From: Dipteris shenzhenensis
Taxonomy: Eukaryota; Polypodiophyta; Polypodiopsida; Gleicheniales
Assembly: GCA_047967505.1 (NCBI GenBank)
Contig: CM106539.1
Direction: 5' to 3' (one strand)
Length of the DNA stretch: 64,000 bases
The notes beneath the pieces were generated by a model. It saw nothing but the letters and a program-made list of their open reading frames with translations, did not search any database and had not been told where the DNA came from. Below are positions 11,574-23,397 of this stretch, one piece after another. Within the stretch, counting starts at the first letter, position 1, and each line of letters opens with the position of its first letter. The translations under genes were made by a program, and so were the position numbers.

Positions 11574-13666
11574 TTGAAACTATTTCAAGCTTATGAGAGG
11601 GAGTGCAATGGGGAAGAGGCAGATGAGTTCTGGTATGCCCCTCTCCCCGAGCCCAAGTTCTCTCAAAATTGGATGCACATTTTGGCAAATATTGACATCC
11701 TAGAAAGAACAGGGTTCCAGATAATGAAGCCCAAATGTGAAGAATCGAAGATGGTGGTAGCCTTCCGTATGTTTAATATGCTCAAACACTACGAGATGAG
11801 CAAGGGAAGTTAAAGTCAAGTCATACCTCCATTGGCTGACATATGTAGGAGCAACCATTGCTCACCATGAGTGCTGCCTACCAGCCATTGTATAAGCCGT
11901 TGATAGTCTTTGAGTGGACCGAGGAGTGTTAGAAATCCTTCAAAGCTCTCACGCTAGCTCTGGCTACAACACCAATATTATGGGCCGTGGATTAGAATCC
12001 AATATTCCATGTCCACATAAATGCCTCAAACTTTTCCATAAGGTGTGTGTTAGCTCAACCAGGGGAGCACAACTTGGACTACCCTGTGTACTTTGCTAGC
12101 CAGCAATTGAACAACACCAAGGTTAATTACACTACAATAAAGACGAAAGGTCTAGCCATGATTTATATAGTTGAGAATTTTAGGCATTACTTGTTGTTAG
12201 CCAACAAGTTTGTCTTCTCTGTTGATCATCAGGCACTAGTATACCTAGTCAATAAGCCCTGCATGATGGGACACATAAAGAGGTGGATGTTAATCCTCCT
12301 TGAGTTTAACTTCATAGTTGTGGCACGTATGGGAAAGACCCACATCCTAGCTGACCACCTCTCAAGGATCCCCAATGGAGACCCCCTATTTCTCATTGAC
12401 ATAATTCCAAAATGGGTGGCTAAAATTGGCCATTACTTGGCAAACGAGTTATCTATTGATAAAGTCTTAAAGAAGGATAGGGCTCGCAAACTCATTAAAG
12501 ACACAGCACCATACCAAATAATCATAGGCCAACTCTACTGCATGGGGAAGGATGGATTTATGCACAGATGTGTGTGTGAGCATGAGTATGTGGACATGCT
12601 CGAGGAAGCACATTTGGGAATAGCCGGTGGCCACTTCATCACAAACATCACAACACATAAGGTGCTATAAATGGGCCTCTGATGGGGCCAACCCTCTTTG
12701 GGGATGCAGCTAAATTTATCAAATGACCCAATCCCTATCAAAGCGTGAGAATCCCCCATAAGGTGGATATGGTGCCCCTAATGGGAATAATAATAGATCA
12801 ACCTTTTGAGAAATGGGGCATAGATTTTATTGGTCCTATAAGCCCAACAACTAAGGGAACAGGAGCCAGATATTCATCCTGGCCACCGATTATTTCACCA
12901 AATGGGTAGAGGGCTAGGCTACAAGGAAAGATGATGCAAGATCCACAGCTAAATTTGTATATGAACAAGAAATCACACGATTCAGATGTCCCTTGCAACT
13001 AGTCAGTGATCGAGGAACCCATTTCCTCAATGAAACAATAGCAATCTTGAATAGCTAATTCATGATCATACATAGGAAATCCACACCGTATTACCCTAGA
13101 GAAAATGGCCTAGCCAAAATCTCAAACAAAACATGCAGCATGATCATAATTTGTACAGTCGAAGCTAGTCATACTAACTAGGAGCACAAGCTTAGCACAT
13201 CACTATAAGCCTAACGAACGTCGTAAAAAGTAGCAACCAACTACACTCCCTTTAGCTTAACATTTAGGGCAGAGGAATTTATGCCGATGGAGTATGTAGT
13301 GCCCAGCCTATGCATCATAGTTAAGGAAAGGCTCATAAAAAGTACTTTAGCTGAGCACCTAAGAGATCTTGAATGGTTGGATGAGACAAGGTTGCGCGTA
13401 GTGTATTGCCTTCAAGGCACAACAAAAGGTTCAACCACAATATCAAGAATAAGGACCTAGAAGAAGGGGACCTAGCACTCCCCTATAGTGTCCACAACAC
13501 CAAGCACAAACTTAAATATAGGGGCATGGGTCCCCACCACATAGTGGAGATTACTCTACAAGGCGCATGTAGAATAGCCACCCTAGATGGAGTCAAGATG
13601 GATGGCTACCTCAATGGTAGCAAGCTAAAAAGATATTATGGTCCCCTCACTCTACAGACTCTTTAG
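11574..13666 (+). pseudogene. Ty3/gypsy pol remnant: RNase H and integrase
   Basis: From about 11900 the translation shows the gypsy RT/RNase H junction (KSFKALTLALATTPILWA, HVHINASNFSI), then YFASQQLNNTKVNYTT, FVFSVDHQALVYL and ADHLSRIPNG. This block is open from about 12047 to 12669. The integrase follows with breaks: WGIDFIGPISP near 12820, a conserved Asp region near 13010, then the C-terminal part 13406-13666 (EEGDLALPYSV, GACRIATLDGVKMDG, NGSKLKRYYG). Reverse transcriptase proper is missing. Order and motifs are those of plant gypsy elements, and numerous stops make it non-functional. Confidence 0.88.
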
Positions 13667-13708
13667 GCCATACACAGAGAGAAAAAACTTAAAGACAAGG
13701 TAGCAAGG

Positions 13709-14191
13709 ATGAGACGCCAGGCCATCGAAGAAGCCAAAATACATTATGCTAAAATTAAGCAAAGGAATCTATTTAGGGTGATAGTAGAACACCTAGGCCC
13801 TAATGATGAGATAATAGTAGATCTAGCTAGGTTGAGTATCTATTTGCAGGGTCATAGTACAAGGGTGAAGGCTCTAGTGGATTTGGGAGTGAGTCATAAT
13901 TTCATTTCCCACGAAGTATGGGAAGCGTTGAAGGTACCACTAAACTTCAACATTGCTTTAGTTTGGGTCATTAATAGCCAAATTTTCAATACATTGGTTT
14001 ATGTGCATTTGAAACTAATTGTTGCTCCAAAGGACGCCACTTCTCCTATAGTGCAACCACCTTCAAAGGGTAAGGAAGTTCTGGAGGAGGATAATCTCAA
14101 AGCTTTGGAGACATCCCGGACTCCCATTCATGTCCTAAGAAAGGCTTCCACTCCCACACAACACTCAAGGCCATTACCCTATCCACAATAA
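13709..14191 (+). pseudogene. Retropepsin-like ORF downstream of the gypsy integrase
   Basis: This 160-residue frame starts MRRQAIEEAKIHYAK. Near residues 53-63 it has KALVDLGVSHNFIS, which corresponds to the gypsy aspartic protease motif LVDSGATHNFIS. The Ser after the catalytic Asp is Leu and the following Ala is Val, so the active-site loop looks damaged. Protease normally precedes reverse transcriptase, but this copy lies 40 bp after the end of the integrase. It may come from a second, nested element or from a rearranged one. The tail is low in recognisable motifs. Confidence 0.6.
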
Positions 14192-15427
14192 GGGCGACCC
14201 TTAGACGCCAACAATTCTTCTACCTCTTCTTCCGAAGCCCATTTCCATGGGTAGTGCCTAGATGTCTTGTAAACAATGGGTGCACAAGGACGTCCTCCGT
14301 GCATAATGCTACTATAAAGGAGGGAAATAATCTTGGAATCCCACAACCGTGGGAAGTTTTCCTCGCCCCATTCCTATATGGACAACTCCCTCAAAGAGCA
14401 AAGTTGGATAACATCAATTGCCCTAGGGGTAGAAAATCGCCAAGGTGCCAAGTACAAATGACTCACCCACATTGGATTGCAAGAAAGCTCTTAGAGGCCC
14501 AAGGATACTACTAAGGAGAATGTCATATTTAGGTCCCAAAACTTCCAGACACACAGAATCCATGAGCTCACGATGCTTGGATTTGTTAGTTAGAAAAAAA
14601 AGAACTTGCATCGACTCCTAATGTAGTCCCCCAAGAACCTACCGTCGATTCTAGTATTAAGAAAGCCAGCCCAGCAAGTACCATGATACCAGCGCAGAAC
14701 TGCTCGAGGAGAAAGTTAGCAAAGCCATCAAGGAAGCAACACAAGAACCGACCCCTAAAAGCAAAGAAGTTACACAAGAACCTCCCTCAAAGCCTATGTG
14801 ACAATCATTGAAAGCTGCCATCGATCGGGCCCTACTTCCACCACCAAGCCAAAAGCCACGGTACCATAAGAACCTACCTCCACAAAGGGTATAGCCACAT
14901 TTGTTTCCAAGAATGACTATCAACAACAAAGCGGTAGTGCTGATCCACTACTGACAAACAAGTCGATGAGTAGGACCAACACTTGCTCTACATGGCTAAT
15001 GATGAAGTATACCATTTGGAGCTCAACCGCAAGACAATCAACATAACAAGAACCGCACCAGACGTGCATCTAGGTCTAGGTGAGTTTATATGGTAGGCAT
15101 TTTAAGCACAAATACCAACAGCCCACAAGTCCTTGTCAATCATTATGCACCCACCCAATTAAGGTCAGCATTAGGTGAATATGGCTAGTACATTTTTGCA
15201 TTAGGCTACGCTAACCTCATGTCTCGCTAGCCACATTACTAGGCCTATTGACTGCCACCATCCCAATGTCCTAGGGGTAGTACCCTCATCAGCTTCCAAC
15301 CTCAACAAGTTAAAAAATGGTTAAATCTCCAAATTTAGACCAAACTAGCACCCTAGTGCCTTAGCTAGCTATCCATACTGCCAACCTATCAACCAATGCC
15401 ATACTACCAATCTGCTGAGTGGTGCCA
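14192..15427. other. Unassigned DNA between gypsy remnant and copia element
   Basis: No gene is supported. The expected 5' LTR body of the copia element at 15.4-21.2 kb was looked for here and not found. Confidence 0.5.
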
Positions 15428-15447
15428 CCGTTGAGAGCACTCTCAAC

Positions 15448-15459
15448 TGGTATCAGAGC
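15448..15459 (+). other. Copia primer-binding site
   Basis: TGGTATCAGAGC, followed by CCGGGT, lies two bases after the CTCTCA end of the residual 5' LTR. It is complementary to the 3' end of initiator Met-tRNA, as in most plant copia elements. Confidence 0.93.
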
Positions 15460-16883
15460 CCGGGTGATCTAGCTGAGCGTGCGTGAATGCTTGGAAGCTC
15501 AGTAGCTCTGTGGGAGGAAGGAGAAGCTCTGTGGGAAGCTTTGTGGCAACTTTACTTGCATCCAAGTGTGCAGAGACCTTGGAGGAACCTTTGGAAAAGT
15601 CACTTTGGCTTTACGAAGTGGTTTTGAGAGCCTGTTAAGAGCTTTCAAAGAAAAAGTCGTTTTTTGAGCTTTTCCCTGTTCCGTTCGATGATAGAGACTC
15701 CGTATTGACTTGTAGAGGCAACTATTGCTTGCTTTTGGTGTCCACATTACTTCAGGAGCTTGGAAACACCTTTATTCTTGAATCTGGGATCATTTCAGTG
15801 GATTTCTGACTCACTGTGTGAGTTTCTGCGTTTTTTGCCCGGGTGTTGGAATTAAAGTTTGGAGCAACCATTTGCAGATCTGTCAGTTCCGGTGGACTCA
15901 GGAGGTCCTAAAACTTCTATGTTGCTCATCATTCGCACTCCGGTGGAGTTTACAGATAGCTCTGTTTCCAAAAACGTTTTTCAGTCCGTGTGTTGGACCC
16001 AGTGATTGAGACCACGGTTTCCAAAACCGTCTGTCCCATTGCGTTCCGGACGCCCAAAAACCTCTACCTATCAGTTCTTGCGTGATTTCGTGGAGGATTT
16101 TCAGAGTTATAAATCTCTGTGTATTCGATTTCGTCTCTCTGTTATGCATTTTTCATACTAAGGTTTTAAAACCTTAGATTTATGCCACATGGCAGTGGAT
16201 AAGTGTTGACTCCCATTTCTCACTCATCGGTTGGGATTTTGGAGTTCTGGCAGAAGAGAGATATTTGCAGATTTTCTTGCTGAGTCCGATTATGCAATGG
16301 CGCCCATGTTTTGAAGCATCTCAGGTTCTATTTTCAGTAGCGCTCATTACTGTGGGACTATGATTTCTTGAGCATACCTTATGCAGATCACTCTGGTTGC
16401 AGTTTGAGCAGTGTGCGCTCATTCGTGGTATGCATTGGGTTGCAGTGGATGATTTATAGGCCATTTGGATGCATTGCGGTCCTTGTTGGATGCGCTGATA
16501 GGCCCAAATTGCCTTGTGGGATGCTATTTTTATGGACGCTTTGCACATGGATGCTATTTTAAGCTGAGGGACAGCTTTGACACATTGCAGGTGATGCACT
16601 GATAGTGCTATGCTCTCTTGGATGAGACATTATTGATGCATATACCAGTGGACGGTGTTTATGCTTGAGTCATTTGGCACTTATTGGCATTTTCTTTTAG
16701 GCCAGATTTGCTCATATGGATGCATAGTATATGCACATGAGTCAGATGCATCTTTTGATGCTTTGAGCTTTGAATTTTGGTGATATTTCACTCTATTGTG
16801 GCATACACATTTGGGTGCACCTGGTATTTGGTGTGATTCTCTCTTGCAGGCACTAGCATTTGGGATTTTGCTTTATTTGCATC
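15460..16883 (+). other. Long untranslated leader of the copia element
   Basis: About 1.4 kb separates the primer-binding site from the first good gag Met, longer than the leader of many copia elements. It has no open frame with motifs. It is rich in GATGC-type words between 16300 and 16760. Packaging or translation signals may lie here, but none can be pointed to. Confidence 0.55.
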
Positions 16884-19800
16884 ATGGCATCCTCTTCCAT
16901 GCCTGAAAAGGAGTTTTTCAGCATTAAAAAGTTTGATGGGACAAACTTTTCTTTGTGGAAAGAACAGATAAGGGATGTGCTTATTCAAAAGAAGCAGATT
17001 AAACCCTTGGCAGGGATTGAAGCTAAGCCTGCAAATATGTCTGAGGATGATTGGAATGAGTTGGATGCATTAGCAAAGTCTACTATTAGACTTCATCTTG
17101 CAGAGTCAGTTTATTTCACAGTAGTAAATGAGCAGACTACGGAAGATTTGTGGAAGAAACTGTGTGCCACTTATGAAAAGGAAACTGCCTCTAATAAAGT
17201 TTACCTCATGAAGAGGTTGTTTGAGCTGCAGATGAAGGAAGGGGTCTCCATTGCTTCTTACTTGAATGAATTCAATATTATTTTCAGCCAGCTTCAGGCT
17301 CAGAAAATGAATTTTGATGCGGAGACTAAGGCAATATTTCTCTTATGTTCATTGCCATCCTCATGGGATACCTTCCGTACAGCTGTCAGTAACTCTGCAC
17401 CTGGTGGAGTGCTGAAATTTGATGATGTTGTGGGTAGCTTGTTAGCCGAGGAGATTAGACGGAAGTCTACGGATGGCAACAAGCAGGATGCAGCCTTAAA
17501 TGTGCAAAGGGGCAGATCACAGTTCAGGGGGAAGTCCCAAGAAAGAGGGAAGTCTCGTAGCAAATCCAGGGCACGGAACATTGAGTGTTACCATTGTGGC
17601 AAGAAGGGCCATATGAAAAAGGATTGCTACAAGCTAAAAAGAGAGCAAAGGGATAAGAAAAAGAATGCAAATTGGGGTGCAAATCAAAAGGAAGAGAGTC
17701 CAAGGGAGGACAAAGGAAAAGTGAAGATCGAGGAGATCAATGCAGTCACACGTGATAGTGACAATGATGTTCTCTTCATGTCTAGTTTATCTGCAGAGTT
17801 GCTTACCACTTCAGATGATGCATATTCCCAGGATTGGATTTTGGATTCTGGTGCTTCATTCCATGTTACTCCCCATAGGGAATGGTTCTCCACTTATGAT
17901 AGTGGAAAGACAGGTTGTGTGCATCTTGGAAATGACTATGCATGTGACATAGTGGGAGCAGGTGACATAAAGTTTTCTTTTGCAAATGGGTCTGCATTTG
18001 TTTTGAAACATGTGAGACATGTGCCTAAGCTGACCAAGAGTCTTATTTCAGTGGGTCAGCTAGATGATGCTGGTTTTCACACCACTTTTGGCTTTCAAAG
18101 TTGGAAAATTCAAAAGGGCTCTATGCTTTTGGCCAGGGGTGCCAAGTGTGGGACTTTGTATCCCTTACATGTATCAGGGGTATTTGATCATGTTGTTGCA
18201 ATAATCGAGCAGCCAAGCACTTCTTGGTGGCATTGCAGGTTGGGGCACATGAGCGAGAATGGAATGAAACTCTTATGCCGTTTGGGTTATGTACCGCATT
18301 TGAGTTTCTCTGATTTTGAATTTTGTGAGCACTGTCTCTATGGGAAGCAGACTAAATCAGCCCATAAAAGAAGGGGAAAGAAAGAGTTTGAAATGCTTGA
18401 TTTGGTGCATTCAGAAGTATGTGGTCCCATGCCTACACGGTCATTAGGCGGGGCCGAATACTATGTGACATTCATTGATGATGCAACTAGGAAAGTGTGG
18501 GCTTATGCTATAGCTCGGAAGAGTGATGTATTCCAGGTATTTCAGAAATGGCTGGCCTTGGTTGAGAATCAGTCAGGTAGAATGCTTAAATGCCTACGGA
18601 CTGACAATGGTGGAGAGTATCTCTCTCATGACTTTCAGCATTTCTATGATACACGTGGGATTAAGAGGGAGCTCACATCCCCTCGTACTCCAGAGCAAAA
18701 TCCAGTTGCAGAAAAGATGAATCGTACCATTCAAGAAAGGTTGCAATGCATGCTTTCCAATGCAAGTCTTTCTGGTGGTTTTTGGGCTGAGGCAATGAAG
18801 ACTGCAGTGCATGTGATCAATAGATCACCTAGTAAGAGTTTGGATGGTGGTATTCCTGAAGAGGCATGGAGTGGCAAGAAGCCCTCTTACTCTCATTTGC
18901 ATATATTTGGGTGTGAGGCATATGCACATGTGCCAAAAGAGCTTCGAAAGAAGCTAGATCCTAAGTCTAGGAAATGCATCTTTCTAGGTTATGGTGAAAG
19001 TGGAGAGATGGGCTATCGTCTCTGGGATCCAGAAGCAAAGAAGATCATACGCAGCGATGATGTGGTCTTCAATGAGAAGAAGATGCATAAGGCACCCATG
19101 AGGGATGTGGAAATGAGGAGAATCACTTTCCAGGATGTGAATCCACCTGCATATGTTGATAGACAGCAAGCTGTCCATGCACCAAATGTGCAAGAAATGG
19201 TACAACCAAGTACTCCCACAGGTATACAATCAAGGGTAGATGATGGATCATCTATTGGTGGAAATGATGAGCCAAATGTGGTTGATATGCAAGTGGGACA
19301 GCAAGCTGAAATGCCATTGAGAAGATCATCTAGAGTGTCTAGACCGCCTGATAGGTTTGTTCCAGGGGTAGACTATGTGATGCTTACTGATTGCGGGGAG
19401 CCTTCTTGCTACAAAGAGGCTATGATGCGTGAGGATCAACGCAAGTGGGAGTATGCTATGCAATCAGAGATGAGTTCACTTATGAAGAATAAGACTTGGG
19501 ACTTGGTTTCTTTGCCACATGGAAAGAAAGCATTGCCATGTAAATGGGTCTACAAAATGAAGGTCACAGGTGATGATGTGCCTAGGTACAAGGCCCGTTT
19601 GGTTGCTAAAGGGTTCAAGCAAGAGAAGGGTGTGGACTTTGATGAGATATTCTCTCCGGTTGTGAAGATGACCACACTTAGATGCATGCTTGGACTAGTG
19701 GCATTAGAGGATATGGAGCTTATGCAGATGGATGTCAAGACAGCTTTCTTGCATGGGGATTTGCATGAGGAAATTTACATGGTGCAGCCGGAAGGCTTTG

Positions 19801-20948
19801 AAGAAAAGGGCAAAGAGCATTTAGTTTGCAAGCTGAAGAAGAGTCTCTATGGTCTTAAGCAAGCACCTAGAGAATGGTATCAGAAGTTTGATGCTTTCAT
19901 TCGGTCCCAGGGTTTTAGAAGGAGTGAAATTGATCACTGCCTCTACACTAAAAGGGCTAAGGATAATAGCCTGATAATCCTGGCACTATATGTGGATGAT
20001 ATGCTATTGGCTAGCAAGAATACTTATGAGCTAGATGCATTAAAGGCCAAGTTGCATGAGGCCTTTGATATGAAGGATTTGGGACTTGCAGGTCATATTC
20101 TTGGTATGCGCATCACGCGTGATCGGAGTAGGAAACTCCTTTGGCTTTCACAAAAAGAGTATGTTACAAAAGTATTGCAGCGTTTCAATATGGAGGGGGG
20201 GAAGGCAGTGAGTACTCCATTGCCTCCATATGTGAAACTGAGTCATACAGATAGTCCCAAATCAGATGAGGAGAGGGCCATGATGGCCAAGATTCCTTAT
20301 GCATTAGCAGTTGGGAGTCTTATGTATGCTATGATAGCTACTAGACCAGACATTGCATTTGCAGTGGGAGTTGTTAGCCGGTATATGGCTAATCCAGGAA
20401 AGAGGCATTGGGAGGCAGTTAAGTGCATCATGAGGTACATGAAGGGTACCAAGGAGATGTGCATTTGCTTTGGTAAAGGAGACATGCGTGTACTTGGGTA
20501 CACAGATTCAGACTATGCAGGGCATGTGGATAGTAGGAGATCCACTTCCGGTTATGTGTTCACCTTTGCAGGTGGTGCAGTGTCGTGGATGTCTCGTGCA
20601 TAGAAGTGCATTGCTTTGTCTACCACAGAGGCTGAGTATGTTGCAGCCACAAAGGGTTGCAAGGAGGCTATATGGCTTGATCGGCTAGTGGGAGATTTGG
20701 GGATTCATACAGGTGTACCGACATTGCATAGTGATTCCATGAGTGCTATTCAGCTAGCACGGAATCCAGTCTTTCATGCAAAGACCAAACACATTGAGGT
20801 CAGGTACCATTTCATCAGGGAGGTACTTGAGGACAAGCGCATAGAGCTTGTCAAGGTTCATACAGATGATAACCCTGCAGATATGCTGACGAAGAGTCTA
20901 CCTAGTCAGCGGTTTGAGTATTGTCGTGTATTGATGGGCATTGGATAG
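16884..20948 (+). pseudogene. Copia gag-pol polyprotein, one in-frame stop
   Basis: I take the start at 16884 (MASSSMPEKEFF); an upstream in-frame Met at 16860 adds eight residues. Residues below count from 16860. Gag has FDGTNFSLWKEQI, and the zinc knuckle is CYHCGKKGHMKKDC (about 243-256). Protease is WILDSGASFH (about 326-335). Integrase has the HHCC finger, then HSEVCGP (Glu519 where Asp is usual), TDNGGEY (Asp582) and NPVAEKMNRT (Glu618, 35 residues later). RT has YVDDMLLASK near 1044, and RNase H has YTDSDYAGH. A TAG at 20601-20603 stops the frame in RNase H. The same frame resumes as KCIALSTTEAEY and runs to 20948, so the stop is probably a CAG-to-TAG change. Otherwise the 4-kb frame is intact, which suggests a fairly recent insertion. 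Confidence 0.95.
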
Positions 20949-21001
20949 TATGCTCACTGGTTGTTCTCCCTTAAAGGCACATTGTCCTTTAAGTGGGAGG
21001 T

Positions 21002-21182
21002 TGTGGGGGTTAAAGGTCACTGTGCCTTAACCCCAGTTATGTACAATACTCAAACACATATATAAATGAATGAAAAAGAAGATTAGGGTGGTTCTGCACC
21101 CACCAAAACTTGTGTGGCTCTCTGTCTCTCTCTCTCGATCTCTCTCCCTCTTCCGTTCTTGCTTCCGTTGAGAGCACTCTCA
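21002..21182 (+). repeat. 3' LTR of the copia element (181 bp)
   Basis: It starts TGTGGGGGTTAAAGG right after the purine-rich AAGTGGGAGGT and ends CTCTCA. A TATA-like TATATAAAT lies near 21058. The right end is a near-perfect palindrome, TTGAGAG-CA-CTCTCAA, extending one base past the LTR. The left boundary is set by the polypurine tract and the TG start. Confidence 0.85.
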
Positions 21183-23093
21183 ACTTCGGATGGGGTTGTA
21201 GCTTGATCCTTGGTGTCCTTATCAATCATGTTGTTGCTTATATGGATGGCTACCTTGCTGCAAAGTTTGAAAGAAGTTGGGTTCAAAACCATTAAATGGT
21301 CATGTAGCTTTGGATCAACCAATCCAATGAGGAAGCATGGCAACAGTCACCTGTCCCTCATCCTCTCATGTGGTCCACAGCAGGAATTGAGGTGTTTTTA
21401 ATCCTAGTAATGCAGTTCTGAAGGGACTCATTCTCATTCTATTTCACTTCATACAACTGATTAATCAGGCTCGAATTGTGGCCACTGTGAGTGAATCCTA
21501 TGATGAAGTCTTTTTGCAACGTCTCCCAGTTGACTTTCTCCTTAAGGCTCAGGGCCTTGTACTGTTGGCTTGCCTTACCATCTAGGCTATGGCCAAAGGC
21601 GTTAACCATTTCCAAATCTCCGGGAGCACCAAATGCTTCGCATATTTTCTTAAACTACTGCACATGGGAGATCGGATCTCCTTCTCCAAGAAATTTATTT
21701 ATCAACTTGGAGATGGCTATGGATGACACATGTCATGGGTTGGGTTGAAGTGGATGCTGCCGAGCTGGCGAGATAGCTTTGAAGCATCGAGTGGTGGGAT
21801 AGACAGATGGCACCAGGTGGTGGGTTGACAACCGATGGGGTAAATTACCTCGAAGGGATACTAGGAAGGCACCGATTGGTGAGTTGCATGGTTATGCCTC
21901 CGGGTAAGTGGTTTAGCTTTATAGCACCGGGTCAACGCCTGCTATCAAACTGGTAGGATAGTTGGCTGACCAACCCCTACCAAATCTTAAGTTAAGGCCA
22001 TTGGTTAGGTTACTAACATGTGTCAGTTCGACAGGTTAAGGGCTTGAAGCACCGGTTAGTGGGATAGCTAGCCTAAGGTGCCGAGTCGATGGGATAGGAA
22101 TTGTTTGGGAATACAAGGCATGCCAACTTTATTTTGATGATTCTTGGTGGATTTTCAAGTTTTGTTCCAGGTTTGTGTGCATGGGGGTGTTACAAACTAC
22201 TTACAGCAAACAAAAAACACCAAAAAACAATAACTTTTTCTACTCAAATGAATGATTTTCATAAGTTGGACTGTCACACACCCAAAACACTTCAAAATTT
22301 GACTCAACTCTTCATTTTTAAATGTTTTTAGTTGGATTTGACATTTAACAAGCTTATCAATCACACTATCTACCTTCTTGTATACATGAACATTAAAAAA
22401 CAATAAAAAACAAGCTCAAATGCATGAAAATGGCTTTATGGACAGAAATGAAAAAGCAAGCTTTCTCTACTCCAAACTCACACTTTCTCCATTATTTTCC
22501 ACTCCAAACTAACTCCTAATCTCCATAAATAAAACCTTAAGCATCGTGCAAATGCATCACAAGAGGTACCTCTATCTCCCCAGTAGAACGGTGCCAAAGA
22601 TGTGTAATATTGTGGTAACACATGTGTCGTGGGGATCTTGGAGGAATGCCATCAGAGTCTCCACTCCCAAGTTACTCCTTATGGTAGCCTTGAGATGCCA
22701 AAGCCTACACTTTTGTCATGCAAGTGCCTACCAAAATGTGTCCAAGTGATTCCATGAGATATTCTGAATCTTTCCCATAAGAAATTATGCACTAGGCATC
22801 TAACCTACCCCATGCAACTCCGATGGAAGTAATAGTGTAAGGCTATGTACCACACTATCCCTATTAATAGCCATTGAGCATGTTGATGGATCTAGCCCAT
22901 CCAAACCCTACAGGTTTTGAGCCACAAATGGCTCAGTTTCAAAGTAGTCATCGGGATCACCCAAATTGGCAAGGATAACACAAGAGCCATTTGGACCCTG
23001 TATATGGATAACACAAGAGCCATTTGTAGAGAAAGGCAAGGATGAGAGAATCAACATATGCCTTGGTGCCATATGGGCCCAAGTGGTTGTAAC

Positions 23094-23097
<4 letters not shown>
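21183..23097. other. Unassigned DNA with one diverged dispersed repeat
   Basis: No gene is supported. At about 22612-22695 the minus strand matches the second half of the 160-bp repeat found at 3052-3371 (blocks GGAGTAACTTGGGAGTGGAG and CAAGATCCCCACGACACATG). A short direct repeat, GATAACACAAGAGCCATTTG, occurs twice near 22975 and 23008. Confidence 0.6.

Positions 23098-23137
<40 letters not shown>
23098..23137. repeat. (GA)n microsatellite
   Basis: About 40 bp of pure GA dinucleotides, upstream of the second copia relic. Confidence 0.95.
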
Positions 23138-23139
<2 letters not shown>

Positions 23140-23397
23140 TACAAGGAATAGGGTCAGCCCTCCCTTCAAAAGGTGAGTTGTATAAAAGGCCCAGTTGTTG
23201 AGTTTGGGCTTCATTGTGTAGCTGCAACAATTGGAATACAAACTCTCATTCTCTTAAATCTTGTTCATGAGTATGGTTGCTTGCTTTCTTGGTGTGTTGC
23301 CTTGTGATTGCCACTCATCTCCTTACACTTTCCCTCTTCTCTCCCACCCCCTCCCCTCTCTTCCCTTCCCTTCTTCCCCCCTCATCTAATACAATGT

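Larger units (their letters stand above)
15428..21182 (+). mobile_element. Nearly complete Ty1/copia element lacking most of its 5' LTR
   Basis: The order is a residual LTR end (15428-15445), primer-binding site, long leader, gag-pol with one internal stop, polypurine tract (near 20991-21001) and 3' LTR (21002-21182). The last 18 or so bases of the 3' LTR, CCGTTGAGAGCACTCTCA, are present identically just before the primer-binding site. Left of them the sequence diverges at once from the LTR, so the 5' LTR body is gone. Without the 5' LTR no host target-site duplication can be read. The domain order protease, integrase, RT, RNase H makes it Copia. Confidence 0.93.

Noticed and set aside
22957-23241. 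Open frames over the (GA)n tract
   Set aside because: They are repetitive translations of a dinucleotide repeat, with no flanking coding signal.
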